Assembly (NCBI GenBank): GCA_020186115.1
Contig: WSYJ01000033.1
Span: 248,001 to 312,000 of the forward strand
Source of the DNA: Histomonas meleagridis
Lineage: Eukaryota > Parabasalia > Tritrichomonadida > Dientamoebidae
DNA: 64,000 nt
Direction: 5' to 3'
In this document: positions 1 through 10,944 of the stretch, piece by piece
Numbering within the stretch: position 1 is the stretch's first letter
How the letters are laid out: the number at the start of each line of letters is the position of its first letter
Translations under genes and position numbers: made by a program
The notes under the pieces: generated by a model
Database searches by the model: none
Seen by the model: only the letters and a program-made list of their open reading frames with translations
What the model was told of the DNA's origin: nothing

Positions 1-439
1 GATTTTATTTAGACTTTTGTCAAGCAATTTTTGCTGTGTATGGAACATAAATACTAAATGTAAATTATATTGAACTAATGTTAGAATAACAAACGAAAAT
101 ATTACTAATGTGCTAAACAAAAACATCAGCATCCAACAAAATACTCTTAATAAAACAATTGGTTCACTTTCTTGAAATTGCATTTGTTTGCATCCTTGTA
201 TCTTTAGAAGATGTATGTTCACTAAAAAGAACTAAGTAACAATTTACTTCTTTCACGGGAAAGGGATTTTATCATTAAAATGCCTATCGCTGATTTGTAA
301 TGTATTGTGGTAACATTTCACAATTATTAATAATTTGTTTATTTTATTTTGAATTAAAAAATTATCGAACACATCACCACTTATCACTAATTTCATCAAT
401 TATTGAATAAAACACAAATGACTTCACTTATTAATTGTC
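1..439. other. Left-edge non-coding stretch
   Basis: AT-rich DNA with no reading frame or RNA gene that I can recognise. Its right end holds an Inr-like TCACT at 424-428, 11 bases before the ATG of the decayed gene at 440, so the end of this stretch was probably that gene's promoter. Confidence 0.5.
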
Positions 440-813
440 ATGAGAGCTTCTATTGAAGATTTTAATAAGGTTCAATAAGTCGCATATAAGTATGCTGAAG
501 CTGTTGAAAAAGGAGATCCAGAAATATGCAAACCAATCTTTGTTCCTTATGCAATCGGTGCTGGTTATCTAGATGATAAAAATAATTCAGGTTCTATTTA
601 AATACTCTATGATGTACTTCGTGAAGCAGGTGCGCCTGAAGGATATATCCACGAGCACGTGTAGATGTAGTTTTTATTGATGGATCTGTTGCTGTTGCAC
701 GCGTTCTAGAAGATCAACGGGCAGGAAGAGATTTTTCTGATTATTTAGCACTTCATAAGATTGATGGTGAATGGAAAGTTATTGCAAAATTATTCAACCA
801 ACTTCCAAAATAA
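440..813 (+). pseudogene. Decayed lumazine-binding/NTF2-like protein gene
   Basis: Reading from the ATG at 440 gives a small NTF2-fold protein of the putative lumazine-binding (Lumazine_bd_2) type. Recognisable parts are YKYAEAVEKGDPE near the start and DYLALHKIDGEWKVIAKLF at the end, the usual last strands of this family. The frame is broken by TAA at 476-478 and 599-601 (each a likely CAA to TAA change), then TAG at 662-664 and 668-670. A one-base deletion near 659-661 puts the conserved C-terminal half (VFIDGSVAVARVLEDQ) in another frame, which ends at TAA 811-813. Three independent lesions argue for a real pseudogene rather than one sequencing error. Proteins of this family often act as small ligand-binding or cyclase-like domains, but no function can be given here. 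An Inr-like TCACT lies just upstream. Confidence 0.75.
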
Positions 814-1184
814 ATAAACATTAATTTTGGAAAATAATTTTATATATAATAATACTTCTATGTGTAAAAATAAAATCTATTATAACAAAAAATCCTAATT
901 TTATATATAGTATAATAATGTTCATTTGTTGAAGTAATAGTTGTCTGTGAAGATATCTATAATCCATTACAAATAATATTATATTCATCAAACTTTATTA
1001 TTATAGAGTAATCTTTAATTTGATAAATTTAAAATTTTTTATTGTAAGAAAAACATATTCCATAATTATATAAATGATTTTACTAAGGCAACTTTTCACA
1101 TTAATTATTTTTAATCAAATTTAATACAATTAGAAATAGGCTTTGATGAAAAAAAATTATAATTCGAGAAAGGCTTTGTGTTGT
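814..1184. other. AT-rich spacer
   Basis: The spacer lies between the 3' ends of the lumazine-binding pseudogene and the convergent ORMDL gene. It contains short A/T runs only; I see no gene, repeat or RNA in it. Confidence 0.5.
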
Positions 1185-1640
1185 TTACGAGTTAATGCCA
1201 AAAATCCTAACCTTATGCATGATTGGGAGTTTAGCAATCAAAAGAATGGCGCAGCAAAGTAAGTTAATCCAAAAGTATGCAAGATCCCATCCAGCTGAAT
1301 CAACAGAAACCAAAAATAAAATTATTGGTATAATTGTTAAGAACTTTCGAGCACGTGTATATTGTATTTGATCATCAATTTGTTCCCAAAATGTCATTTG
1401 TGAATATTGCCCATGATCATCAACAAAAGGTGAGCCCTTGATCCAATGGAATAAGAAAAATGACAGCAAGCCATGTGTCCAATTAATAATTGTCCAGGCG
1501 ATCTTTGAGGAAATGCCAAAACCTGCAAGAACTACTCTCATAATGATAAAAAGGCATACGTAAAAAACCCAACTTAATGGATTATCAATGAAGGATACAT
1601 TTTTGTTCAGGATTGTAGGAAGAGAAGCGCTCTTCTTCAT
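1185..1640 (-). CDS. ORMDL: ORM/ORMDL family regulator of sphingolipid synthesis
   Basis: A 151-residue membrane protein of the ER. ORM/ORMDL proteins bind and restrain serine palmitoyltransferase, the first enzyme of sphingolipid synthesis. The family pattern runs through the whole protein: N-terminal LNKNVSFIDNP before the first membrane segment, then the hallmark INWTHGLLSFFLFHWIKGSPF, then FWEQIDDQIQYTRARKFLTI, a second hydrophobic pair and the C-terminal KLPIMHKVRIFGINS. The last block matches the conserved end of animal ORMDLs (PKLPQLHGVRIFGINKY). Length agrees with the family (about 153). The open frame begins earlier with TTG; I chose the first ATG (1640-1638), which gives MKKSASLPTI. 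The regulatory Ser-rich N-terminus of fungal Orm proteins is absent, as in ORMDLs. It is convergent with the decayed gene on its left and points away from the HSP70 repeat on its right. Confidence 0.93.
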   Translation of the reverse strand: MKKSASLPTILNKNVSFIDNPLSWVFYVCLFIIMRVVLAGFGISSKIAWTIINWTHGLLSFFLFHWIKGSPFVDDHGQYSQMTFWEQIDDQIQYTRARKFLTIIPIILFLVSVDSAGWDLAYFWINLLCCAILLIAKLPIMHKVRIFGINS

Positions 1641-1913
1641 TTTAAGTATGTTTTTCAATTGACGATAATTTTTTTGGGAACTTTACATTAGATGAATAAG
1701 TGCCGCAGTGGCCACTCCTGAGCACTTTTTGAATAAAAATATCTTCTTAAACGCAAAATATAAATTTTGATTTCCAGAATATACATACACAAATCTGAGT
1801 CATAATGGAAATTAGGCCAAGCCTTTTTTTTATAGGTTATAAAAATTTAAATTAACAATCAGATTTTCATTTTCTGGAAATACTATACTTAAACTTAACT
1901 GGTTTTGTTCACG

Positions 1914-4043
<2,130 letters not shown>

Positions 4044-4488
4044 CATATAACAGAAGATCAATTTTCTCAAAATCATAGGCGATTTAATTTAATAAAAATT
4101 TGCTTAAATTACATTAAAACAACTTTGGTTTCCCTTTGATCAATGTAACAACTGTTTGTAATCAAACTTTCAAAAAAATTATTCAAATAAAAAATGATTC
4201 ATATTGTAATTTTGTTTTTTTTAATTTAATTGAAAATATATTTCAAAATCAACATAATAAACTTAAAATTTGAAATTAAATGTTAGCCAAAACCACAAAT
4301 AACTTATTTATTACTGTGATGGAACTCATGCAGGTTTGCAAATTGAAATGGATTTCATGCGATTTAATATCCTTTTTTCGTTGTTTATTCATGTGATGAT
4401 GCAGAATCATTTGGTTTAATCCGTTATTTGATTTTTGCACTTTTCTTTACATTTCACTCTTTTTCATGTTTCTCAAAAGCCGTTTAAA
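4044..4488. promoter_or_regulatory. Divergent intergenic region, HSP70 / TMEM62-like
   Basis: No gene is seen. The right end is the promoter of the phosphoesterase gene: an Inr-like TCACT at 4454-4458 and an M3/Myb-type AGCCGTTT at 4478-4485, ending 3 bases before the ATG at 4489. The left end abuts the HSP70 inverted repeat. Confidence 0.45.
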
Positions 4489-6309
4489 ATGGACAAAAAA
4501 TTGATCACCCAGCACATCTGGCTTATTTTAATAATTCTCCCACTTGCCCTCTTTTTACCTCTTTACCCTGGGCAAAGAACAAAAGATTTTGTTTCTTACA
4601 GGAAAGATTGGAACTCTTCTTTTAATCCAATTTGGTTTCTTCATGCTTCAGACACACATCTTTCTTCTGTCTGGCCTGAATCAAAACCACATATATTTTC
4701 TTCTCTCAATAAGTCAATAAATATCTTCAAACCAAAAAGAATAATGCTTACAGGAGATTTGGTTAGAAATTATATTCAACATCCAGTAAGACCATATCAC
4801 CAACAAAATAAAGAAGATTGGGAACTTCTAAAGTTAATGTACAAAGAATTAAATTTTACCAATGACAAAGTAATATCAGTTGTTGGGAACCATGATCTTT
4901 TTCTTATACCAGACTTTGATTATCCCAACAACTATGGGAAAGATTTTTTATATGACAAAGATACATTCCACATGAATGTTTCATTTTTCACACAAGATAA
5001 TTTCAAAGTTAAATTTATTTCTATAAATGTATTTGATTTCCCCATAGGTCCCATTTGCTTTTATCAATCCATGTATATCTCAAATGAGTTTGAACAACTT
5101 CTTAAAACCGAACTTTCCAAAAGCAACTCTGATTATACAATCATTGTTTCACACATACCAATATTTCGGTTTGTAGATCATCAAAGGCTTATTAAGATCC
5201 TTAGTATCTCCAAAAATTTAAGGTTCTTCATTTCGGGGCACCTCCATCCGGCTAACGGTTATTTTATGCATTTTGGTGACACTTTTGAAGCGGTTGGTCC
5301 ACCCCTATTCAAATCCAGTAATATCGGCATTGTCACCATTGATAATTTTCATTCTGCATATCACATTATCAATTTAGATAACCCACCATTAGCTATCCTT
5401 ACCAATCCTGTTCCAACAAATCAAACCAGTAGTTATGATTCGTTTTCTCAAAACAACACAGAAGTTCGAGCGTTACTTTTTTCGGATGATATAAATGTTA
5501 ATTTATCTATAAAAGGATCCATTAATGGGCAATTAAAATGCGCGAAAAAACTTGAAGAAGGAATTTACTTATGTTCATTACCAATTAATTTAGATGCAGG
5601 CGAATATTCGTTCGAAATGATTGGCGATTGGAAAGGATATATCAATTTCACTGTTGGTAATAAAATCAAAGGATTCATTGAGCATAGATATGATACGTTT
5701 GAAAAGCAAACAATAATTATCACATGTTTTGTTATTAATTTAATCATTATAATAATGATTTTTTTACCCGCAAAACCTTCCACAGATTGTAAAAGAAAAT
5801 TCGCTTTGTTATCAAGTTTTGATATGTTAAGAACAAGTATTTATTCATTACCAAAATGCTTTTATTACCTTTTATTAGCATCTTTCGTGTGGTCCTTGTT
5901 TTTGCCACACGTTTTCTTCACAAACGAAAATTTGATCGGTTTCATGTCACTTTTAGGGTTTACACAAGGAACCAAATTCAAGTTCCACTATATGGGCTTT
6001 ATCTACGCATTATATTTCTTTTATTTCCACTTGTACCCGATTTTCGTCGTCGTAAACGCTGTTGTTTTTTCAAAGAAAAAAAGAAAGATTTTGTTGTTCG
6101 ATTTGTTTTTGTTCGTTTCGTCTTTTTTGGGAGTTTGGTATGAGTTCATTTGGCTGATTAATATGTTCGGAGTAATTCCTTCTTTGATTAGTCCGTCGTT
6201 TTCCATATTGCCAATTGTAATGTATGTAATGTTGGCATTTTGGGTTTATAAGCAAAAAAGAGGAACTGAAAATTCTGATGAAGTGGAGGCACTATTGTTT
6301 TCTGTTTAA
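4489..6309 (+). CDS. TMEM62-like membrane-anchored metallophosphoesterase
   Basis: A 606-residue membrane protein with an N-terminal calcineurin-like phosphoesterase domain. After a signal-anchor (WLILIILPLALFLPL, about residues 11-26) the metal-site motifs follow in order: SDTH (54-57), TGDL, VVGNHD, SHIP and SGHLHP. A beta-rich domain comes next, then at least five hydrophobic segments in the C-terminal third. This order and length match the TMEM62 family (about 640 residues in animals), whose substrate is not established. All expected metal ligands are present, so an active enzyme is likely, with the catalytic domain on the lumenal or outer side if the N-terminal segment is an anchor. The frame is open upstream to a TTG, but the first ATG is at 4489, directly behind an M3-like motif. 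The stop codon TAAA could double as the trichomonad UAAA polyadenylation signal. Confidence 0.8.
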   Translation: MDKKLITQHIWLILIILPLALFLPLYPGQRTKDFVSYRKDWNSSFNPIWFLHASDTHLSSVWPESKPHIFSSLNKSINIFKPKRIMLTGDLVRNYIQHPVRPYHQQNKEDWELLKLMYKELNFTNDKVISVVGNHDLFLIPDFDYPNNYGKDFLYDKDTFHMNVSFFTQDNFKVKFISINVFDFPIGPICFYQSMYISNEFEQLLKTELSKSNSDYTIIVSHIPIFRFVDHQRLIKILSISKNLRFFISGHLHPANGYFMHFGDTFEAVGPPLFKSSNIGIVTIDNFHSAYHIINLDNPPLAILTNPVPTNQTSSYDSFSQNNTEVRALLFSDDINVNLSIKGSINGQLKCAKKLEEGIYLCSLPINLDAGEYSFEMIGDWKGYINFTVGNKIKGFIEHRYDTFEKQTIIITCFVINLIIIIMIFLPAKPSTDCKRKFALLSSFDMLRTSIYSLPKCFYYLLLASFVWSLFLPHVFFTNENLIGFMSLLGFTQGTKFKFHYMGFIYALYFFYFHLYPIFVVVNAVVFSKKKRKILLFDLFLFVSSFLGVWYEFIWLINMFGVIPSLISPSFSILPIVMYVMLAFWVYKQKRGTENSDEVEALLFSV

Positions 6310-6454
6310 AATAATTTAGAATAAAGGTGTAATTTAGAAATAATTTTTTTTTTGTTTTGGTTTTTTGAGTGGGTCTGTTTACGATAGAAAATTACGTTTG
6401 GTTTCAAACGAACATTGTCAATTCCAAACGAATAAAAAACGGCCGCTAAAAAGG

Positions 6455-6766
6455 ATGGTGAAGAAAAATTTAACATTAAAGCCAGACATTAATGCTGCAT
6501 ATGTTTTAAAAGGTGACCTCCCAGACTCACGCGAATGGGGTGATGTAATTTCATTATTTTTGCTTTGTTTAAGTGCAATAGGACTTCTCAAAAAACATCT
6601 TTTATTTGGATGGATCTCGATTTTTGGACTCGTATCATTGCTGATTAATCGCCGGTATGGGAAACATATGGTGTTCTTTCAAATTTTTGCAATACTTTGT
6701 TTTGTTCTTTTTATCGTATTTTTCCAATATCATACGATCTTAACAGGATTACAAAGCTACTTCTGA
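6455..6766 (+). CDS. Asterix / PAT complex subunit (WDR83OS family)
   Basis: A 103-residue ER membrane protein. Asterix, with CCDC47, forms the PAT complex, an intramembrane chaperone that protects transmembrane helices with polar residues during insertion. The family pattern is visible: a short cytosolic start, an acidic stretch (KGDLPDSREWGD), then three close hydrophobic helices (VISLFLLCLSAIGLL, GWISIFGLVSLLI, MVFFQIFAILCFVLFIVFF) with SLLINRRYGK at the place of the family's FANSRSSED. Length agrees with other members (about 105). The frame is open upstream from a TTG at 6365, but 6455 is the first ATG and follows an AAACGGCCG motif that also precedes the gene at 39443. It lies 146 bases behind the TMEM62-like gene on the same strand. 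Confidence 0.75.
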   Translation: MVKKNLTLKPDINAAYVLKGDLPDSREWGDVISLFLLCLSAIGLLKKHLLFGWISIFGLVSLLINRRYGKHMVFFQIFAILCFVLFIVFFQYHTILTGLQSYF

Positions 6767-6960
6767 TATTCATCTGTTAAGTTCCTTTTTTATATATTAT
6801 ACCGCTATTCACAAATAAAATTTTTGTTTCCACATTTTTTAAATTCAAATACTGTTCAAGGAAAACATTTTTCAGATATTTGGTATGTAATAACTTACTA
6901 ATCAAACCAAATATAAACATAAAATAAAATTTTTTTTATTCGATTCATTGCTAATAACAT

Positions 6961-7455
6961 TTAATTATCAAACATGAAATCAGTCAAATTAATATCAAAT
7001 ACATCACTCGCTTTCTTTTCTTCTTCACTTGTTGGTGCTTCAGGTATCTGAGTATTTGGTTGAGGAATTTGATTTGGAGAGGGTTGTCTTTGGAATTGTG
7101 GTATTGGCTGAGAAATTATTTGTACCGGTGGAGGTGGGGGAATTGGCGGCTGACGTTGCTCTTGTTGTTGTTGTTGTTGTTCTGAGGGAAATAGTTCAAG
7201 TAATTCTGAAAAAGCAAGATCATATACAAACTTTACGGAAAGAGCACTTTCTAGTGTTGGATCTTGACCTCTTGCTTGAACGAATTGTTGAATTTTTTCT
7301 GGTGGAATTGTTTGTCTAACAGTTTCCAATAATAATGTATATGCATCATATGGTGTAGCAAATGATGTATCAACCTGGACATTTATTTGAGGTTTTGTTA
7401 ATTTTTGGACTAATTTGTCCATAAGTTCTTGGTCAATTTCTTGTTCTTCAAACAT
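6961..7455 (-). CDS. Unrecognised protein with a Gln/Pro-rich C-terminus
   Basis: A 164-residue protein that I do not recognise. The first 95 residues look folded and mostly helical (EEQEIDQELMDKLVQKL, YDAYTLLLETVRQTI, VKFVYDLAFSELLELF). From about residue 96 comes a low-complexity tail: a run of seven Gln interrupted by Glu, six prolines, several QP and PQ steps, then an acidic end (SEEEKKASDVFDINLTDFMFDN). Folded head plus Q/P tail is common in transcription or chromatin subunits, but this is only an analogy. It is divergent from the gene at 7491 with just 35 bp between the two ATGs, so the two are probably co-expressed. An Inr-like TCACA on its strand lies at 7475-7471. Confidence 0.75.
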   Translation of the reverse strand: MFEEQEIDQELMDKLVQKLTKPQINVQVDTSFATPYDAYTLLLETVRQTIPPEKIQQFVQARGQDPTLESALSVKFVYDLAFSELLELFPSEQQQQQQEQRQPPIPPPPPVQIISQPIPQFQRQPSPNQIPQPNTQIPEAPTSEEEKKASDVFDINLTDFMFDN

Positions 7456-7490
7456 TTTGATGACATGTTATGTGAAATCAATTCACACGA
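7456..7490. promoter_or_regulatory. 35-bp divergent promoter
   Basis: This holds an Inr-like TCACA for each direction: 7475-7471 for the left gene and 7483-7487 for the right one. Placed there, transcription would start 6 bases before the right ATG and 18 before the left one. Such short leaders are normal in trichomonads. No M3-like motif is present. Confidence 0.5.
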
Positions 7491-7793
7491 ATGAGAAGTT
7501 CAAGGTTTTCCCTAGTACCTCAAGAAAAAGAAACATCACCAAAAAGCCAACAGAAAAAGGCATCTAAAACACGCAAGTTATCAAATAAAAAAGAAAGTGA
7601 AAATATCAATCAAAAAAATACTACTCCTGAAGATGAAGATGATGGAATAGTAATTGATGAAGACTTCCCAACAGACGTTAGTAGGGAAAAGTTAAATCAA
7701 GATTATCAAACAGCGCTTCAAGAACATGATATGTTATTAAAACAATTAGGCCGTGTTTTAGAAAGATTAATGGAAAGGGCAACTGCTGCTTAA
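7491..7793 (+). CDS. Small basic-acidic protein of unknown function
   Basis: A 100-residue protein with no recognised family. The first half is basic and disordered (MRSSRFSLVPQEKE, then many Lys and Ser), followed by an acidic patch (PEDEDDGIVIDEDFP). The end is a likely amphipathic helix or coiled coil (REKLNQDYQTALQEHDMLLKQLGRVLERL). The basic N-terminus could be a nuclear targeting stretch; this is inference. Its head-to-head arrangement with the Q/P-rich protein on the other strand suggests shared control and possibly a shared complex. The frame is clean from ATG to TAA, and the Inr-like site 4 bases upstream supports a real gene. Confidence 0.65.
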   Translation: MRSSRFSLVPQEKETSPKSQQKKASKTRKLSNKKESENINQKNTTPEDEDDGIVIDEDFPTDVSREKLNQDYQTALQEHDMLLKQLGRVLERLMERATAA

Positions 7794-8347
7794 TTAAATT
7801 ACAACGTGTTCATCCGACCATATATTTTTATTATTTAATTATTTGAGCATATTTATAAACAAAAGTATTTTCTATTTAAACTTTACTTAAATGGATTTTA
7901 ATTATTAGGAACTTAAAAAAATGAAAAAGTCTTTTTGCTTCTAATTTTTACTTATTATCCAAGGAAATCATCTAACATTGCTTGGTAAAATAAAATTATT
8001 GTTACCACACTCACTAAATGAAGTTATTGTCTCGAACATTTGTTTGCATTAATTTTCTTTTTTTCTTTATATCGAAATATTATAAAATTTTGTTTTTGAC
8101 TTACATGAATTTACTAAGCGTATATCATTCCATCATTAATTAAATTATGCAAACATTTGATTTAGATCTGTTTTAAAGCATTGATATGAAAATTCTTTTT
8201 TATTTTTATTTGCATTCATTTTGTAGAAATTTTAAAAAATCACAACAATTAATTAATTTTATTAGTTATATATTAGTTAAAAAGAAGATCATAAGTGATA
8301 GTTCAATTTCTTCTTTCATATCAATAAACTGAAAAGTGACGCCGGTT
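7794..8347. other. AT-rich spacer
   Basis: About 550 bases between two genes on the same strand. It has long A/T runs and no open frame, repeat or RNA that I recognise. The ribosomal protein promoter lies at its right end. Confidence 0.5.
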
Positions 8348-8367
8348 ATGGTCCTCCCTTTTTCGAA
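8341..8367 (+). promoter_or_regulatory. eL6 core promoter: Myb-like motif plus pyrimidine tract
   Basis: GCCGGTTATGG at 8341-8351 is followed by the pyrimidine run TCCTCCCTTTTTC (8352-8364). The run contains CCTTT at 8357-8361, the M5 element at which transcription starts in T. vaginalis. Only 6 bases separate it from the ATG at 8368. An ATG at 8348 would lie upstream of the start site and so should not be translated. Confidence 0.55.
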
Positions 8368-8832
8368 ATGACTGATTTGCTCTTCTTAACACCAATCCAA
8401 AAAAAGGATCCAAGAAAACCAACATGGCACGGCATTCCACGTGTTGCCTTAACACGTCCAGCTGTTGCTGCTGAAATTGATCCAGTCAAACCCGAAGAAA
8501 TTCCAGTCCCAGAAAGGAAGACACGTGATTCCTTACAAATTGGAACCATTGTTATCATTCTTGATGGTGAGTTTAAGGGCAAGCGCGGAGTTGTTTTTGC
8601 TGATAATGGTAAAGGAATTGTTAAGGTTAATGGCCCAGCTATCAAACCAATTGAAATTGATCAAGACTTCTTAATTGCCACATCAACCAAGCTCGAAATT
8701 GGAAATGTTGATGAAGCAAGTTCTGCTAAAGCAATTGATGCTGCTGCAGAAAAAATCCCTGAAATGGCTGACTATCTTAAGGCTACATTCTCCCTCAGAC
8801 CAGGAGATCGCCCACACCTCATGAAGTTCTAA
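8368..8832 (+). CDS. RPL6: 60S ribosomal protein eL6
   Basis: A 154-residue ribosomal protein of the large subunit. The central KOW-type SH3 fold is clear: LQIGTIVIILDGEFKGKRGVVF, then GIVKVNGPAI and the hallmark DQDFLIATSTKLEIGNV, which corresponds to KFVIATSTKIDISNV in animal eL6. It is on the short side: the long basic N-terminus of animal eL6 is missing, and the protein starts with MTDLLFLTPIQKKDPRK. The end (ATFSLRPGDRPHLMKF) also keeps the family's short helix and tail. The start is fixed by the M5-like pyrimidine tract only 6 bases upstream. The stop reads TAAA, a possible overlapping UAAA polyadenylation signal. The codon choice (many GCT, GGT, ATC, AAG) differs from the AT-extreme neighbours, as expected of a highly expressed gene. 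Confidence 0.92.
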   Translation: MTDLLFLTPIQKKDPRKPTWHGIPRVALTRPAVAAEIDPVKPEEIPVPERKTRDSLQIGTIVIILDGEFKGKRGVVFADNGKGIVKVNGPAIKPIEIDQDFLIATSTKLEIGNVDEASSAKAIDAAAEKIPEMADYLKATFSLRPGDRPHLMKF

Positions 8833-8981
8833 ACAACGCCTAATTTATAATTATTATTTTTTAAATTTCTTTTTAATTAACATATCTGGCATGCTAATGG
8901 AGTTTACAGATATCTCTTAAAATAAAGATTTTAGCTTCCTTCACTCACTTGGCTGGCTTTTTTTCTGCAATTATTTTTGGT

Positions 8982-10676
8982 ATGTCATATCCTTTTTCTC
9001 AATATCTGAACAAATTAAAAGAAAAAAAGATCTGTCAAGGAAGAATGCAACTAAGCTTCAAACAACCTCTTGTTAAAAGGAACATCAAAAATAAAGCACA
9101 CCTCATTACCTCAACACGCAAGGGTCCATCATCTAATGATGTTGATCAATATAAAATCGATTTAGAACAGATAAAAATTAAATTTGAACAAGGTCTGGCG
9201 GATGAAGAAGCTATTGAACATGTAGAAAATCTCATGTACATGGTAAATAACAGAATATACAAAGACCGTGGAATTTTTATTGAAATTTTTGCTGATTTAA
9301 ATTGTCTTGATTTTTTCATAAACATCTATATGAATTGTGAAATCAATGCCTTATCCATGGCTGCCTTATTCATCATATACAATTTTTCATATTTTAGACC
9401 GGAATATTATCAATATTTGTTTGAAAAAGAAATTTACTTTAAAGCATATAAAACCATTCTTGATCAAACCAACAATCATAAGATTATCCTCCTTTCAGCC
9501 TATTTCTTCCAAAACGGTCTTCTGGAAGTTCCAAATTTACGAAATACTTTTCTTCAAAGTGAATATCAAAACTTTCTTAACTTTTTTATGAATGAAACCA
9601 TTGATCCTGAGGATGGGGATTCATATGGATCCATTATCCATTACTTATGTACTATTAAATACACCGAAGAAGAGCCAAGTTTAACAGCTGAGCAAAAAGT
9701 AAATTTACTTTTTCCAGCTCTTGGCAAACTGTATCAAATAGAAGCATTTTATTCCTTTTTATATAGTACTTCAGCATTAATTGAAAACCAAAATCTTATT
9801 ACACATTTATTTAATGATTTTCATATCTTAACTCCTTTATATGTTATATTAGGAAGACTTAAAGATGTTGTTGGAAGTTTTATTTTTGATCTTGATAAAG
9901 TAGATGAAACCCAAATTCGGGTAAAAAAAAACCAAATTAAACTTTTAATTCTCGCAATCGATGTGTTGAAAGAATCACTTGATAAAGCACTACAATGTAC
10001 AGAACTTGAATTATTTCCAATTGATATTGTTCAATTTCTTTCATTATATTGTTTTAAAGTTAATAATAACGTAAAAGATAATTATTTTAATGGTATAAAT
10101 GTAACATGTTCCTCCTTAAGGCTTTTGTCGAATTATATTAAGGTGGACACAGAGAAAGCAATAACAAATATAACAAATTTTGGTATATATTCGGAATTTA
10201 TGCAAAAAATTGATGAGGTTCCTTTTTGTATAATTGAAGAATTCATTTTTTTCGTTTGTGAGACATTTAAAAATTGTAATATTGACCAATATATGGCATT
10301 TGTGGATGAAAGATTCGGTTTGTTTGAGTGCATTTTGAATAAAATTGATATCGGTAATAAGGATTTTTATTATGCAATTAATAGTGTGATTAATAGATGG
10401 AGTGAGGAGTTCTTTTGGGATAAAAATAGAAGAAGAAATCCGAAATTTTTTGAGCCTTTACGATATTATGCTGATCGTATTATCGAATTGGCTGAAGAAG
10501 CTGAATATAATATGGAGGAACAATCGTCAATTTCGTTGTTAACAGTGCAATTGTATAAATATTTTAATGCCTGCGATGATGAAATTGAAGAGGAACCAAT
10601 TCTCTATGGAAGGAATATGGAATATTATGACGATGCTTCACCAAATGCTTCTGATAACGAAGATGATCAATATTGA
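8982..10676 (+). CDS. Armadillo/HEAT-like alpha-solenoid protein
   Basis: A 564-residue, mostly helical protein without a clear family name. The N-terminus has a basic stretch (KQPLVKRNIKNKAHL, KGPSSNDVDQYKIDL) that resembles an importin-beta-binding region. The body shows repeated pairs of hydrophobic helices such as NALSMAALFIIYNFSYF and HKIILLSAYFFQNGLL, as in ARM repeats, and the end is acidic (DDASPNASDNEDDQY). This layout recalls importin alpha, but the canonical ARM-groove Trp/Asn positions are not evident, so a divergent importin-alpha-like or unrelated ARM protein are both possible. The start is uncertain. The open frame begins at a TTG (8949); the first ATG is 8982, and the next in-frame ATG at 9045 (MQLSFKQ) would begin right at the basic region. 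An Inr-like TCACT lies at 8941-8945. Confidence 0.6.
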   Translation: MSYPFSQYLNKLKEKKICQGRMQLSFKQPLVKRNIKNKAHLITSTRKGPSSNDVDQYKIDLEQIKIKFEQGLADEEAIEHVENLMYMVNNRIYKDRGIFIEIFADLNCLDFFINIYMNCEINALSMAALFIIYNFSYFRPEYYQYLFEKEIYFKAYKTILDQTNNHKIILLSAYFFQNGLLEVPNLRNTFLQSEYQNFLNFFMNETIDPEDGDSYGSIIHYLCTIKYTEEEPSLTAEQKVNLLFPALGKLYQIEAFYSFLYSTSALIENQNLITHLFNDFHILTPLYVILGRLKDVVGSFIFDLDKVDETQIRVKKNQIKLLILAIDVLKESLDKALQCTELELFPIDIVQFLSLYCFKVNNNVKDNYFNGINVTCSSLRLLSNYIKVDTEKAITNITNFGIYSEFMQKIDEVPFCIIEEFIFFVCETFKNCNIDQYMAFVDERFGLFECILNKIDIGNKDFYYAINSVINRWSEEFFWDKNRRRNPKFFEPLRYYADRIIELAEEAEYNMEEQSSISLLTVQLYKYFNACDDEIEEEPILYGRNMEYYDDASPNASDNEDDQY

Positions 10677-10944
10677 TAAAATATATTAATAAACATCAAA
10701 TACATTTAAAATATTTTAAGCTGCAAATTAAGCACGCTCATATTCAATGTAATTAAAGATATTTTTAATTATAACTGATATTGTAACAAGTTTCAATAAA
10801 CGATAGACAAATTCCACATAAAAAGTCATCGTCATTTTGTAAGTTCTATCGTTTTATGAAATTCTTTGATGTGATTTTCATCAAACCCACGTTAAAACAA
10901 ATTATTATTTGCACATTTATTCAGAAACTAAATACTTCGCGAGT

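Noticed and set aside
440-813. Reassigned TAA as glutamine codon (alternative genetic code)
   Set aside because: Every intact gene here ends on TAA, TGA or TAG as normal, and this locus also has a frame deletion and TAG codons, so decay explains it.
4435-4488. Upstream extension of the phosphoesterase from a TTG
   Set aside because: TTG starts are not expected here. The first ATG at 4489 is preceded by promoter-like motifs. The same reasoning moved the starts at 1640, 6455, 8982, 12219, 14501, 26931, 32723 and 62085.
8982-9044. Possible spliceosomal intron (TATGTC after GGT at 8979-8985 resembles a trichomonad 5' splice site)
   Set aside because: I found no matching ACTAACACACAG-type 3' site in the window, and the frame is open through it.
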